Part shown: one piece after another, positions 17,963-27,063 of the stretch
How the letters are laid out: each line of letters opens with the position of its first letter
Numbering within the stretch: the stretch's first letter is position 1
NCBI GenBank assembly: GCA_036704825.1
Contig: JAUBSN010000027.1
Location: 1 to 64,000, forward strand
Source: Microcoleus sp036704825
GTDB taxonomy: Bacteria > Cyanobacteriota > Cyanobacteriia > Cyanobacteriales > Microcoleaceae
DNA length: 64,000 nucleotides
Direction: 5' to 3'
Notes under the pieces: generated by a model
Database searches by the model: none
What the model was told of the DNA's origin: nothing
Seen by the model: the letters and a program-made list of their open reading frames with translations, nothing else
Program-made: the position numbers and the translations under genes

Positions 17963-18163
17963 TTAAACGGATTCTAGCTCATCTTCAAAGAACCAAGTCG
18001 CAAAACCGTCAAACTTGACAACCACACCTACTCCGCTACCGTCAACCATTTTGAATCCGTCAACAGTGCCTACTGGATTCTCCTTTATCTTGCCCACCAT
18101 ATTTGCAGGTATCCGATCTCTGAGACGGCGCACCTTCACTCTCTGACCTACTTCTATTGCCAC
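17963..18163 (-). CDS. petP: Cytochrome b6f subunit PetP
   Basis: A 66-residue protein with an SH3-like fold, recognised as PetP (DUF2862). The family pattern is complete: EVGQRVKVRRLRDRIP, then GTVDGFKMVDGSGVGVVVKF, then TWFFEDELE at the C terminus. PetP is a small cytosol-facing subunit of the cytochrome b6f complex in cyanobacteria and red algae and affects linear electron transport. It is immediately upstream of the Get3d gene, on the same strand but separated by tandem repeats, so cotranscription is possible. Confidence 0.92.
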   Translation of the reverse strand: MAIEVGQRVKVRRLRDRIPANMVGKIKENPVGTVDGFKMVDGSGVGVVVKFDGFATWFFEDELESV

Positions 18164-18830
18164 TGAAATTGTTCTCCTGCTCTATATAACCTATATACAA
18201 CCGTCCATTTTACAGTTTGGCGTCTACTTCTCAACAGCAACGCCAGCAGGCGATCGCTCCCTATGATTTTCCATCGAAATTTCCACCAACTTTCCCTAAA
18301 AAACGCTATTCTAGTCAGAGTTGGTCGATCGTGTCCTCGATTCGCTTGGGTTTGCCCGGCTCAGGTTCCACAGCGGCAAGCTCAAATCCCAGACTCTCGC
18401 GCACCACGAAGATAATTATTTTTTATCCCTTCTCAAAAACCATCTTTTTATTAATTGCCACAACTACAGGATTTCTCCCCAATTAGTCATCCTTCCGGTA
18501 GAAGTCAAAAGGCATTCAGAAGCAGTAATTAATTTTATGTTTGCTATATATAAATCTGCGCTCTCTAAAGTTGACCTCGGCTAACATCCATACTGCAAAG
18601 CACTTTGAGTCTGGCTGGCAAAGTTTCCCCAAGGTAAGATTTTAGTAAACTGCCATCTTGTAACAGTTTACTAAAATATGAACATAAAAAAAATTAATGC
18701 TAAAATTTCATGTTGAGAAAGTCTATTTTGGCTGTTGTATTACCGCATAAAAAGTGGAACGCTTGCCGGATTTAGGGAGTCTAAGAGAGCAAATGAAGTC
18801 AAGGAACTTCAAGATCACAAAATTTAAATA
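18164..18830. other. Intergenic region with a long perfect inverted repeat
   Basis: A 667-base gap between petP and the divergent FecR gene. Open frames on the plus strand (18217-18584) have no start signal and look non-coding. The only clear element is the 14-bp inverted repeat at 18639-18677. Confidence 0.7.
18639..18677. repeat. Perfect 14-bp inverted repeat upstream of the FecR gene
   Basis: ATTTTAGTAAACTG and CAGTTTACTAAAAT flank an 11-base centre. All 14 positions match. It is 154 bp before the FecR-domain gene, so it may be an operator; the AT-rich arms with no T-tract fit a terminator poorly. Confidence 0.8.
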
Positions 18831-19937
18831 ATGAATAAAATTTTTTCGTGCTGGCGATCGAGCAAAATTCCGCTCCTAAGTTTGTCCTTGGCTGTGCTGG
18901 CGAGTCTGTCGCCCTTTCGCGGGACGATCGCCAGTCCGCTCTCTCCATCCCCCACACAGCCGTCCAACACTACTAAAATTGTCTCAGGCGCTCGACCGCC
19001 AGCACAGCTAATCGGCTCAAAATCTCCCAAAAATCCGGCAACAGCGGCGGCGAATTTATCCCCAGCAGAGACGATAAACGCCCGGGAAACAGCGGCCGGA
19101 CGATCGCTCGAAATAGAAGAAATTCGGGGTACAGTGAGCTTTAAAGGGCGGTCGGCGGTTGTGGGCGATCGGCTGCTTGCCCCCGGAGACGAAATCATCA
19201 CCGGCCCGGATTCCACAGCCCGTTTAGCGATCGACAACAACACCGGCACAGTGGAAGTTGCCGAAAAAACCACAGTCAGAATATCCAATTTGTCAAGCAG
19301 TGCAGGTAGCGAAAAAGACACAGCCATTTTTGTCAGCAGGGGGCGAGTCAGGTTGTCGATCGGCAAAACTGCTGCGACAACTCCCGCAGCCAACACCTCA
19401 ACAATTATCCCGCCAAACCAAATAGTCGGCCTCAATAGCTTCAGCGGACTCGGCAAATCCAGTCAAATTGCCCAAACAACCCGTTCGACCAAAAGCGCCC
19501 CAGTCAGGGTTGAAACCCCAGAAGGTGTTGCCGGAGTTCGCGGCACATCCTTTGGCGTCAGCGTCGGCGAAGGCAAAACCGCAGTCGAAACTATTGAAGG
19601 TGCAGTCGCAGTATCCGGCAACACTGACTCGGAAGTAGTTGTCAACGGCGGCAGCGCCACGACTATTTTCTCTCAAACCTCGCCCGTCGATCCCTCAGCG
19701 AGCCCTGGCCTAGCTAAACTCAAAGTCCGCAGTTTGGGGAGACTCAGCGGCAATATCTATCGCTTCAGCGGTCAAATTAACCCGATCGACATAATTTATG
19801 TCAACAACGAAGCAATTAAGATCGATCGAAAGGGCAACTTCAAAATCCAAGGAATTTTACCTCCAAGCCGCCGCCTCAAAATCGTAGTGCGAGGCCCGTC
19901 AATCACAGAACGGCATTACAGCCTCGCCGTTCCCTAA
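18831..19937 (+). CDS. Exported FecR-domain protein
   Basis: A 368-residue protein with an N-terminal hydrophobic signal (PLLSLSLAVLASLSP). Residues about 95-260 form a FecR domain: GTVSFKGRSAVVGDRL, PGDEIITGPDSTARL, then RVETPEGVAGVRGTSFGV and VETIEGAVAVSG. A C-terminal beta-rich segment (300-368) follows. It is likely periplasmic. In cyanobacteria such FecR proteins are often encoded next to CHASE2-domain cyclases or kinases, as here (20494), and may modulate the periplasmic CHASE2 sensor. This partnership is inferred from adjacency. No FecI sigma factor is nearby, so classical iron-citrate signalling is unlikely. Confidence 0.88.
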   Translation: MNKIFSCWRSSKIPLLSLSLAVLASLSPFRGTIASPLSPSPTQPSNTTKIVSGARPPAQLIGSKSPKNPATAAANLSPAETINARETAAGRSLEIEEIRGTVSFKGRSAVVGDRLLAPGDEIITGPDSTARLAIDNNTGTVEVAEKTTVRISNLSSSAGSEKDTAIFVSRGRVRLSIGKTAATTPAANTSTIIPPNQIVGLNSFSGLGKSSQIAQTTRSTKSAPVRVETPEGVAGVRGTSFGVSVGEGKTAVETIEGAVAVSGNTDSEVVVNGGSATTIFSQTSPVDPSASPGLAKLKVRSLGRLSGNIYRFSGQINPIDIIYVNNEAIKIDRKGNFKIQGILPPSRRLKIVVRGPSITERHYSLAVP

Positions 19938-20493
19938 ACAACCTATTTAAGAGTAAAGTGCGCGGGCAGTCTCTGAGGATCTGAGCTAGATTGTAAGTCT
20001 TATTTGAGTTGATTATTTCCTGTAGCGGCGAAGCATTTCGCGGTGAAACTCCGTAAGCGCAGGCGTCACTAAATCTTAGAGTCAACTTTGATGCAATTCT
20101 TCTGGGGTGGGCCTGGGAACAGCCCAAAAATACAATTTTGATGCCCAAAAGATTAGTCCAAATAAAGAACCTTGTGCCAAAGCTTCGACCTTACGGTATA
20201 GTAAAAATTCCTAACTCTAATATCGTTTCCGGTTCCAGCGAAATAATCAAATCCAGTCAACAGTTAACACTCAACCATTCATTTTTTAGATGCCGAGTCA
20301 AGAGTCAACAATCAAGAGGAGTCCAACCAAAATTGATATATAGCAATCCTCGCATCATTTGTGAACTTCTTACTCCCTCCCCTTAATAAGGGGAGGGTTC
20401 GGGTGGGGTAAAAAAATTACGACTCATTGAGAATTGATATAACTCCTCTCCAAGGTCAGACTCGAATGTCAATTATTGCGTCAAATTAATTGC
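19938..20493. other. Intergenic region with one MITE-like copy
   Basis: A 556-base gap between the FecR and cyclase genes. It contains the repeat at 20338-20438; no gene or terminator is evident elsewhere. Confidence 0.7.
20338..20438 (+). mobile_element. MITE-like repeat, copy A
   Basis: An element starting TATAGCAATCCTCGCATCAT, with a CCCTCCCCTT/AAGGGGAGGG core hairpin and an end reading GGGGTAAAAAAATTACGACT. It is the same family as 43286-43389 (opposite orientation) and 29591-29721. Its right terminal repeat is degraded. It has no coding capacity. Confidence 0.8.
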
Positions 20494-22308
20494 ATGAAGT
20501 TCAAAGAATGGATTGAGCATCTCAAACACGATCGACTGCTCAGCATCCGGCAATATATAGCTACAAATCCTCCTTGGATGACAGGGGCAATAGCAGGTAT
20601 AATGTCTGTCGCCATGCTGCAATTGGGAATTTGGAAACCGCTTGAATATTTGGGATACAAAACGCTATTTCAAATTCGAGAATTGGGAATTTTGCCACAT
20701 CCCGGATGGGACTCAAGAATTGCGGTAATTGCGATCGAACGGAATTCCTTGCAGGAATACGGTAAATTTCCTTGGCCCCGCAACCGCTACGCCCAACTGC
20801 TAGAAGCGCTGAAAAAATCTCCCCCCACAGCCGTTGGTTTTGACATTCTTTTCCTCGATCCGAGTCCGAAAGATGATATTTTAGCCGCTGCGATCGCCGC
20901 CAACGGCAAAGTTGTACTCCCTAGAACCATCAAAGAAGAACCCGTAGCATCTTTAAAAGCAGCCGCCGCAGGTGTCGGCCACATCGGCCAAGAAGCCGAT
21001 AGCGACGGTATTACCCGCGTGTCAAACATCTTTCTCAACGGTGTTCCTAATTTCGGTTTAGCCATGATTCACAGGTACAATGCTGCTAATCCCCAAGATC
21101 CAGTATTGCTCCCACAGTCAAAAAATAAGCCGCAAAAAAAAGCCTGGGTTAACTGGCCGGGGAAAACAGAAAATCTACCTACCTATGCTTTTGTTGATGT
21201 CGTAGAAGGTAAGATTCCCGCAGATGCCCTCACCAATAAGTTAGTTTTAGTGGGCATAGTTGCTACCGGTTTCGACCCGATATCTTCACCTCTAAACAAG
21301 ACTACGGCTGGGGTTTATTTATATGCAGCATTGGTTGACAATTTGCTCAATCAACGCTTTCTGTTGCGGCTGCCGGTACTCGTAGAAATTGTGTTATTGT
21401 TGGGGATTGGCCCGTTTACCGCTTTGGTTCTGAGCAACCGAGGTGTTAAAGAGAGAATTGGGATCGCTCTCGCTTTGCCTATAATTTGGATTGGGGCTGC
21501 TGCTTTGTTATTTGGCTTCTTTTTTTGGTGGGTTCCGATTGCCGCACCTATCGGCACCATCATTTTATCTAGCACTGCTTTGCAACTGCGGGAACAGTAC
21601 GAAAAACAGCAGTTGATGAGGTTATTTGAAAAGCACGTCGCTCCAGAGACAGCTCAGCTTATTTGGGAACGCAAAGCTGAGATATTTGAACAGGGAGAAC
21701 TCGAACCTCAAGAAGTTACAGCAACGGTGCTGTTTATGGATATTCGCAATTTTACTTCGATTTCAGAAAAAATGCGACCGCGAGATTTGCTCACCTGGTT
21801 GAACAATTATTTGGAAGCGATGACCGACTGTATTATGGATCACGGCGGCGTTGTAGATAAATACATCGGCGATGCAATTATGGCAGTTTTTGGGGTGCCT
21901 TTTTGCCATACCGAATATCGACAAATTCAACAAGATGCTTTGAATGCAGTTGCGGCTTGTATAGCCATGCACGAAAGGCTGCACCAACTTAATCAGCAGC
22001 TTAGAAGCGAACGCAAACCTTTAATTAAGTTTGGCATCGGTTTGCATACCGGACAGTTAGTTGCTGGCAGCGTGGGCGGTTCCCGGCGTTTGAATTATTC
22101 TGTAATCGGCGATGCTGTCAACGTTGCTGCTAGATTGGAGGCGATGAATAAGGAAATTGTTTCTGACAGTCCTTTTAATTTGTTGGTGACGGCGAGGACT
22201 TTTTCTTACGTGCGCGATCGCTACGAAGGTCAAAAAGTAGGAGCGATTCAATTGCGCGGCAAAAAAGAAAAGACTGTGGTTTATGCTATTTTGGGAGAAA
22301 AGCATTAG
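20494..22308 (+). CDS. CHASE2-domain adenylate/guanylate cyclase
   Basis: About 604 residues. An N-terminal membrane helix (PWMTGAIAGIMSVAMLQLGIW) leads into an extracytoplasmic CHASE2 sensor (about residues 65-280: SRIAVIAIERNSLQEYG, FPWPRNRYAQLL, AVGFDILFLDPS). Three membrane helices follow (about 285-370), then a class III cyclase domain with both metal aspartates (LFMDIRNFT and YIGDAIMAVFG), the base-selecting lysine before YIGD, and the GDAVNVAARLE segment holding the transition-state Asn and Arg. It should make cAMP in response to an outside signal. The ATG at 20494 is preferred over an upstream TTG. It lies downstream of the FecR gene on the same strand. Confidence 0.92.
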   Translation: MKFKEWIEHLKHDRLLSIRQYIATNPPWMTGAIAGIMSVAMLQLGIWKPLEYLGYKTLFQIRELGILPHPGWDSRIAVIAIERNSLQEYGKFPWPRNRYAQLLEALKKSPPTAVGFDILFLDPSPKDDILAAAIAANGKVVLPRTIKEEPVASLKAAAAGVGHIGQEADSDGITRVSNIFLNGVPNFGLAMIHRYNAANPQDPVLLPQSKNKPQKKAWVNWPGKTENLPTYAFVDVVEGKIPADALTNKLVLVGIVATGFDPISSPLNKTTAGVYLYAALVDNLLNQRFLLRLPVLVEIVLLLGIGPFTALVLSNRGVKERIGIALALPIIWIGAAALLFGFFFWWVPIAAPIGTIILSSTALQLREQYEKQQLMRLFEKHVAPETAQLIWERKAEIFEQGELEPQEVTATVLFMDIRNFTSISEKMRPRDLLTWLNNYLEAMTDCIMDHGGVVDKYIGDAIMAVFGVPFCHTEYRQIQQDALNAVAACIAMHERLHQLNQQLRSERKPLIKFGIGLHTGQLVAGSVGGSRRLNYSVIGDAVNVAARLEAMNKEIVSDSPFNLLVTARTFSYVRDRYEGQKVGAIQLRGKKEKTVVYAILGEKH

Positions 22309-22375
22309 TCAGTTGTCAGTTGTCAGTTGTCAGTTGTCGGTTGTCAGTTGTCAGTTGTCGGTTGTCAGTTGGGAA
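22305..22375. repeat. GTCAGTT short tandem repeat
   Basis: About nine heptamer copies (GTCAGTT, GTCGGTT) begin at the cyclase stop codon and fill the gap to the convergent glutaminase gene. Confidence 0.93.
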
Positions 22376-22435
22376 AATTACCTTTTTCCAAATTCCCCAT
22401 TCCCCATTCCCCATTCCGAATGACTACTGACCAAT

Positions 22436-23362
22436 CTAATCAAATACGCTCAACCGCAGAGTTTTAGCTATTTGTTCTAACAGAAATAAGCCGCCGACTG
22501 AATTTCCGTCTTTATCCAGGGGCGGACTGTAAAAGCCGATCGCACCTTGACCCGGAATTACCGACAGCATTGCCCCGCTAACGCCCGACTTGGCAGGCAG
22601 TCCCACCCGCAGCGCAAAGCGGGCTGATGCTTCATACAAACCGCAAGTCGCCATTAGTGCTTTGACAGTGCGACAGTTTTCCCGCATTGCGCGATCGCCC
22701 CTATTTACCAAAACCATTCCCAGCTTAGCTAAATCCTCCACATTTCCCGACAAACAGCAAACGCGATTGTACGTTTCTAAAGCAATTTCTGCATTTTGAA
22801 TGTAACCCGATTCTACCATTTTTAAGGCGAGATTCCAATTATTTTGATTTGGATTTGTCTTCACCGAATCGAGCATTAACTCGTCAACAAATAACTGACT
22901 GTTTGCCTGTTGATTTAACCAATCGAGCAAGTTTTGACAGCGCGCCACAGCATTTTGACCGGGAATCAAAGACGCTAGGGCGATCGCCCCGCTATTAATC
23001 ATCGGATTTCTCGGCTTCCCTCGGTCTATTTCGAGTTGAGTTAGGGAATTGAAAGGCAGTTCCGAAGGATCGCAGCCAACGCAGTCAAATACCCTTTTTT
23101 CGCCCAATTCGCACAGCAAATAAAGCAGCACGAAGGGCTTGACTGCACTCATCAGCGGGAATGTTCGATCGATGCTACCCCAGCTCACAATTTGACCGTC
23201 ACTTGCCCGCACTTGCACGGCAAAGCCTTGTCTGTCGGCTTGTGCAAGGAGAGGTATGTACGCGGGGATTTGACCCGATTTACTGCGATTAATTGCCTCT
23301 TTTGCCCAAGCTGCCAGTTGTTCCGGTTGCAGGCAAGATAGTTTGCTGGTGGATATTTTCAC
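22436..23362 (-). CDS. glsA: Glutaminase A
   Basis: A 308-residue serine-dependent glutaminase, converting glutamine to glutamate and ammonia. It has the beta-lactamase-like S-x-x-K catalytic motif in FPLMSAVKPF (about residues 69-78), the family segments GKPRNPMINSGAIA and NWNLALKMVESGYI, and LPAKSGVSGAMLSVIPGQGAIGFYSPPLD near the C terminus. Length matches the family. It is a single gene, convergent with the cyclase and separated from it by repeats. The family assignment is secure. Confidence 0.95.
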   Translation of the reverse strand: MKISTSKLSCLQPEQLAAWAKEAINRSKSGQIPAYIPLLAQADRQGFAVQVRASDGQIVSWGSIDRTFPLMSAVKPFVLLYLLCELGEKRVFDCVGCDPSELPFNSLTQLEIDRGKPRNPMINSGAIALASLIPGQNAVARCQNLLDWLNQQANSQLFVDELMLDSVKTNPNQNNWNLALKMVESGYIQNAEIALETYNRVCCLSGNVEDLAKLGMVLVNRGDRAMRENCRTVKALMATCGLYEASARFALRVGLPAKSGVSGAMLSVIPGQGAIGFYSPPLDKDGNSVGGLFLLEQIAKTLRLSVFD

Positions 23363-23890
23363 TCTCGATTATGTAGATTATTTTAAATTTTAGATTGGCA
23401 TTCCTGGCGCGACATAGAGCCATAAACCCGGTTTATTAACTCAATAGCGTCACTTGGGTTCTCTGCTGGCATCAACCGCGTTTGTTAGGTGAGATCGGGC
23501 AAGCTCATAATTTGATGAAATTTTTGTGTGTGTCCCACCTGCTCGAAAAATACAACGCAAGAGGCGGGACAGCTTATTTAAGGCTGTTGACGTTTGGGCT
23601 CGGAGGGAGCAAATAAATTTACGGACAATTTTTCATAAAAAATGTGTACTTTGCATAAAAATCTCCGCTTCACCCGGATATATAAGTAGCAGCTTCAAGG
23701 CAACGCTGCCAGCCAAAACAAACAAGCACTAGCTTGAAATGCCTTCAGATTCTGATGTTTAAGCCCCTGTAAGGGGCGGGGTGCATATTTAACTTAATTC
23801 TTTGAGTGTTCGGCAAATCCTTTCCGGAAACCCCTCGAACCTTTAAGAATGTACTATCCAACCGGATCTACCAAAACCAGGATAAAAAAA
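23363..23890. other. Intergenic region, weak hairpins only
   Basis: A 528-base gap between the divergent glutaminase gene and a small membrane-protein gene. It contains GTCCCACC/GGCGGGAC arms (about 23532-23570) and a small GCCCC/GGGGC hairpin (about 23763-23777). No gene was found. Confidence 0.6.
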
Positions 23891-24232
23891 ATGGCAGAAG
23901 AACCGAAAGCAGAAGCACCAAAGCCCGCTCCCATGATTTTTAAGGGTGTGTGCAAGGACGGAGTTCTCAAAGGCAAAGAAATTGAAGGCAAACTAGATAT
24001 TAAAGTCAACGTCGAATCAGTCACAACCCCACCAGCACAACCCAAAAAATCCGAGTGGGAGCCAGTTATCTTTTGGGTATTGTTTGCATTCATGGCAAAC
24101 TTGATCGTCGGCGACCCCGCCGGAATGAGAAAATACAGCTCCCCACAAAGGTCTTCTTCTCATCAGATTTTAAACCAATCTGGGGAGCAGTCGCTGTTGC
24201 CTCAGAAAAACACCAGCAACTTGCCACTTTAG
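23891..24232 (+). CDS. Small single-pass membrane protein, unknown
   Basis: A putative 113-residue protein, not recognised. From the ATG at 23891 it has a charged N terminus (MAEEPKAEAPKPAP), a beta-like stretch (IFKGVCKDGVLKGKEIEGKL), a proline-rich linker and one membrane helix (PVIFWVLFAFMANLIVG), then a Ser/Gln-rich tail. A longer frame from 23849 is possible, but the ATG at 23891 gives the typical acidic start. It overlaps the end of the convergent YdcF-like gene by 4 bp. Real coding is likely for the first 90 residues; the tail looks random. Confidence 0.5.
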   Translation: MAEEPKAEAPKPAPMIFKGVCKDGVLKGKEIEGKLDIKVNVESVTTPPAQPKKSEWEPVIFWVLFAFMANLIVGDPAGMRKYSSPQRSSSHQILNQSGEQSLLPQKNTSNLPL

Positions 24233-25221
24233 GCCCTGGGAGCTTGCCAGCCGCGCAAATAGTAATAGAAAGACCCGAAATATTCATCGAATACTCGCGT
24301 CGTAGTTACCAAAGCTTCTGCACTAGGCAAAAAATCTCCCGCGTCTAAACGCAGTCTGGAGTTCCCTCCCGAGGTGGGTTGAAAAGTGTAGAAGTCGGTA
24401 GCCCTGGGAATTACCTGAATTCCCATATTCGCAAAAGCGAGGCTGGCACGGCGCATCTGAATCGCAGATGTTACCAGGATTACTTTGCGCGGGGCGCCGC
24501 GGCTGTCGAGTATTTTTCTCACCTCTTGGGCGCTGGTGCGTATGTTGCTGCCGTTATCGTCGAGAACGATACTGCTGCGCGGCACGCCCATGTTGTTTGC
24601 CAGCAAAGTCTCGATATCCTTAGCTTCGCCAACATAACCCTCCAACTCTGGTCTCGGGCCAGCGGTAACGATGACCATAGGTGCCACTTTTTTGCTGTAC
24701 AAAACGGCAGCATAGGGGAGGCGATTGCCTGTATCTGTCAGTTGAATCGCCACTCGGTTGGGAAGGTGAGGCTGAGTGGTTCCCTTACCCAGCAGGACGA
24801 TCGCCGCGGCTGTTTCGTCGCAGCAAACTGTGCGGGATGCCGCGGCAGCGTCCCGTTCTGCTTGGTCGGCGAACCAGTAAGCGACAACTGGCATACTCGA
24901 AAGGATCAAAACTAGCAGGGCTGCCAGGATCATTCTCGGCGCCGGGTTGCGGATGCCCCCGTTCGTGATCAGCGCCGATGCAATCACCAGCAGCGTGATG
25001 GAAAAACCCAACGGCTTAAAGAAGAAGGCTATGAGGCTGAAAATCGCGGCTCCTACTGGCGTATCTGGTGCAAAAAAAGCCAGGAACAAAAGGCTGATCA
25101 GCAACAAAACGCGCAGCCGGTCTAATAATGGATTGTCTTTGCCTCCTGATTGATCCCACCACGATTTGATCAGTGAGAACAGGAGGAATAGAAATAGAAT
25201 GCGAGCTAATAGTTCTGGCAT
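24229..25221 (-). CDS. YdcF/ElyC-like DUF218 membrane protein
   Basis: A 330-residue protein. Four hydrophobic segments fill residues 1-125. A DUF218 domain follows: AIVLLGKGTTQP, VIVTAGPRPELEGYVGEAKDIETLL, VLDDNGSNIRTSAQEV, VILVTSAIQMRRASLAF, and a tail with DFLPSAEALVTTTRVFDEYFG. Proteins of this family (SanA, YdcF, ElyC) are linked to envelope or peptidoglycan precursor homeostasis. The two-part layout, with membrane segments before the DUF218 domain, matches the ElyC type. The substrate is unknown. Confidence 0.87.
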   Translation of the reverse strand: MPELLARILFLFLLFSLIKSWWDQSGGKDNPLLDRLRVLLLISLLFLAFFAPDTPVGAAIFSLIAFFFKPLGFSITLLVIASALITNGGIRNPAPRMILAALLVLILSSMPVVAYWFADQAERDAAAASRTVCCDETAAAIVLLGKGTTQPHLPNRVAIQLTDTGNRLPYAAVLYSKKVAPMVIVTAGPRPELEGYVGEAKDIETLLANNMGVPRSSIVLDDNGSNIRTSAQEVRKILDSRGAPRKVILVTSAIQMRRASLAFANMGIQVIPRATDFYTFQPTSGGNSRLRLDAGDFLPSAEALVTTTRVFDEYFGSFYYYLRGWQAPRA

Positions 25222-25575
25222 CTTGCAATATTCTGTGTCTTCATAAATTAGTACAGAAGTTTGGAAACGAGCGCAAATTTAGCTGCGGTAGGAAATACGG
25301 CCCTCGGTGGGTTTTTAACTTTCGCCAATAACGCAGTCCGATCGCATTTATTCTAATGCTCGCTTCCGGTCAGCTATCAACTATTAGTTGCAGGCTGCAA
25401 GCCCGCTACTTCCAGTCACAGATTCCTGACAGTTAATTGGTAATTGATAACTGGTAATGGTTGATTGATAATTGGTAATGAATCGAGCAAGCCGCAGGTG
25501 AAATTCGCACTTTAAGGCTGCTTTCTGCTGCCTGCTTTTTTTCCCATTACCTGTTACCCATTCACCAATCCCAAT
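25222..25575. other. Intergenic region with AT-rich short repeats
   Basis: A 354-base gap between two minus-strand genes. At about 25433-25485 lie imperfect copies of AATTGGTAATTGATAACTGG. Nothing else stands out. Confidence 0.65.
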
Positions 25576-27063
25576 TTATCGGCGCTTCAGTTGATTCCGA
25601 ATTGCCTGCGTTACCGTTTGAATTACTTTAACACGAGCATAATACTTGTTATCGGCCGCAATTAGCGTCCAGGGAGCAGCAGGCGCACTGGTGCGCTGAA
25701 TCATTTGATTCACCGCCACTTCATAATAATTCCACTTTTCCCGATTCCGCCAATCTTCAGGAGTGAGTTTGTATTGTTTAAATGGATTGTTTTGCCGCTC
25801 TGTAAACCGCTTTAGTTGTTCGTCAGGACTGATGTGCAGCCAGAATTTAACTAAGACACAACCGAAACTGGTGAGTTGCTCCTCAAATTCGTTGATTTCC
25901 TGGTAAGCTCGCCGCCATTCGGGTTCGGCGGCAAATCCTTCCACTCGCTCGACGAGCACTCTACCATACCAACTGCGATCGCAAATGCTGATTTTACCAG
26001 CCGTTGGCAGCCGCTGCCAGAACCGCCAGAGGTAGTGATGCGCTTTTTCTTCGTCTGTCGGGGCCCCAAAGGCATTAACGGTGTAACTGCGGGGGTCTAG
26101 GATGTCCGTCAAGCGTTTGATTGCTCCTCCTTTACCGGCTGCGTCCCAACCTTCAAACAGCACTAACACGGGGATTTCCTCTTCGTAGATGCTTTGTTGC
26201 AGTTTCCCAAAACGGGTTTGTTCCTCGCGAAGTTGCTGTTTGTATTCGTCGGGCGACAGCGATTGAGTTAAATCTACTTGGGCCAGCAAGTCGGGTTCGG
26301 TGGGTTGCAACCTTTCTTGAGGCGGCAATTTCACTGGTGCAGATTGCATCGGCAGTCTGTCTAAGGCTTCTGTAATTGTCGCGGCCATTTGCGTTAAAAC
26401 TTTGACTCTCGCCCAGCGTTGACAATCGCCTTCTACTAGCGTCCAAGGTGCGGGGCCAGTGCCAGTTTGGGCTACCATTTCTTCGGCAAAAGTTGTGTAT
26501 TCTTCGTATTTTTTGGCTTGTTTCCAATCTTCTGGCCGCACTCGCCAAGCTTGTAAGGTGTCGTCTTCTAGTTTTTTGAGCCGGTGCTTGAGTTCTTTTT
26601 TGCTCAAGTGAATCCAAAATTTGGCAATTGCGGCGCCGTCATCTACCATCTGCCGCTCGAAGGCGTTGATTTGCCTGATGACTGTGGGTACTTGGGCGTC
26701 GGAGACTCGATCGAACAACCGGTCTTCTAAAACATGAGTGTACCAACTGTGGTAGAAAAAACCAATTTTGCCGCGGGCGGGGAGTTTCTGCCAAAACCGC
26801 CACAGGAAAGGATAGCCCATTTCTGCTGCAGACGGCGGCCAAATCGGGTGGACGGCAAACCCGCGCGGGTCCATGTACCCCACCATTTTTTTGACTAAAG
26901 CGCCTTTGCCCGCGGCGGCCCAGCCTTCGAGGACGATAATTGCGGGCAATTTTTTTTCCCAGCAGGCCAGTTGGAGCGATCGCAACTGTTGCATCAAAAC
27001 TTCTATCTTGGCATCGTAGGTTTCTTTATCCAGGGAGATATCTAAATCGAGGTTGTCGAGCAT
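25576..27063 (-). CDS. pap: Polyphosphate:AMP phosphotransferase (tandem PPK2)
   Basis: A 495-residue protein with two complete PPK2 domains, the fused architecture of polyphosphate:AMP phosphotransferase (class II PPK2), which makes ADP from AMP and polyphosphate. Domain 1 has Walker A GWAAAGKGALVKKM (residues 47-60) and a DPRGF loop. Domain 2 has GWDAAGKGGAIKRL near residue 288, then DPRSYTVNAFGAPT and ISICDRSWYGRVLVERVEGF. Each has the WRFWQ(R/K)LP segment. In domain 1 the D-R-SWY motif reads GFFYHSWYTHVLEDRL, so its catalytic Asp-Arg pair is replaced, as expected if only the second domain is catalytic. It is a lone gene. Confidence 0.92.
   Translation of the reverse strand: MLDNLDLDISLDKETYDAKIEVLMQQLRSLQLACWEKKLPAIIVLEGWAAAGKGALVKKMVGYMDPRGFAVHPIWPPSAAEMGYPFLWRFWQKLPARGKIGFFYHSWYTHVLEDRLFDRVSDAQVPTVIRQINAFERQMVDDGAAIAKFWIHLSKKELKHRLKKLEDDTLQAWRVRPEDWKQAKKYEEYTTFAEEMVAQTGTGPAPWTLVEGDCQRWARVKVLTQMAATITEALDRLPMQSAPVKLPPQERLQPTEPDLLAQVDLTQSLSPDEYKQQLREEQTRFGKLQQSIYEEEIPVLVLFEGWDAAGKGGAIKRLTDILDPRSYTVNAFGAPTDEEKAHHYLWRFWQRLPTAGKISICDRSWYGRVLVERVEGFAAEPEWRRAYQEINEFEEQLTSFGCVLVKFWLHISPDEQLKRFTERQNNPFKQYKLTPEDWRNREKWNYYEVAVNQMIQRTSAPAAPWTLIAADNKYYARVKVIQTVTQAIRNQLKRR

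Noticed and set aside
18217..18584. Open frames upstream of the FecR gene
   Set aside because: Start codons are unsupported and the translations look like non-coding DNA.
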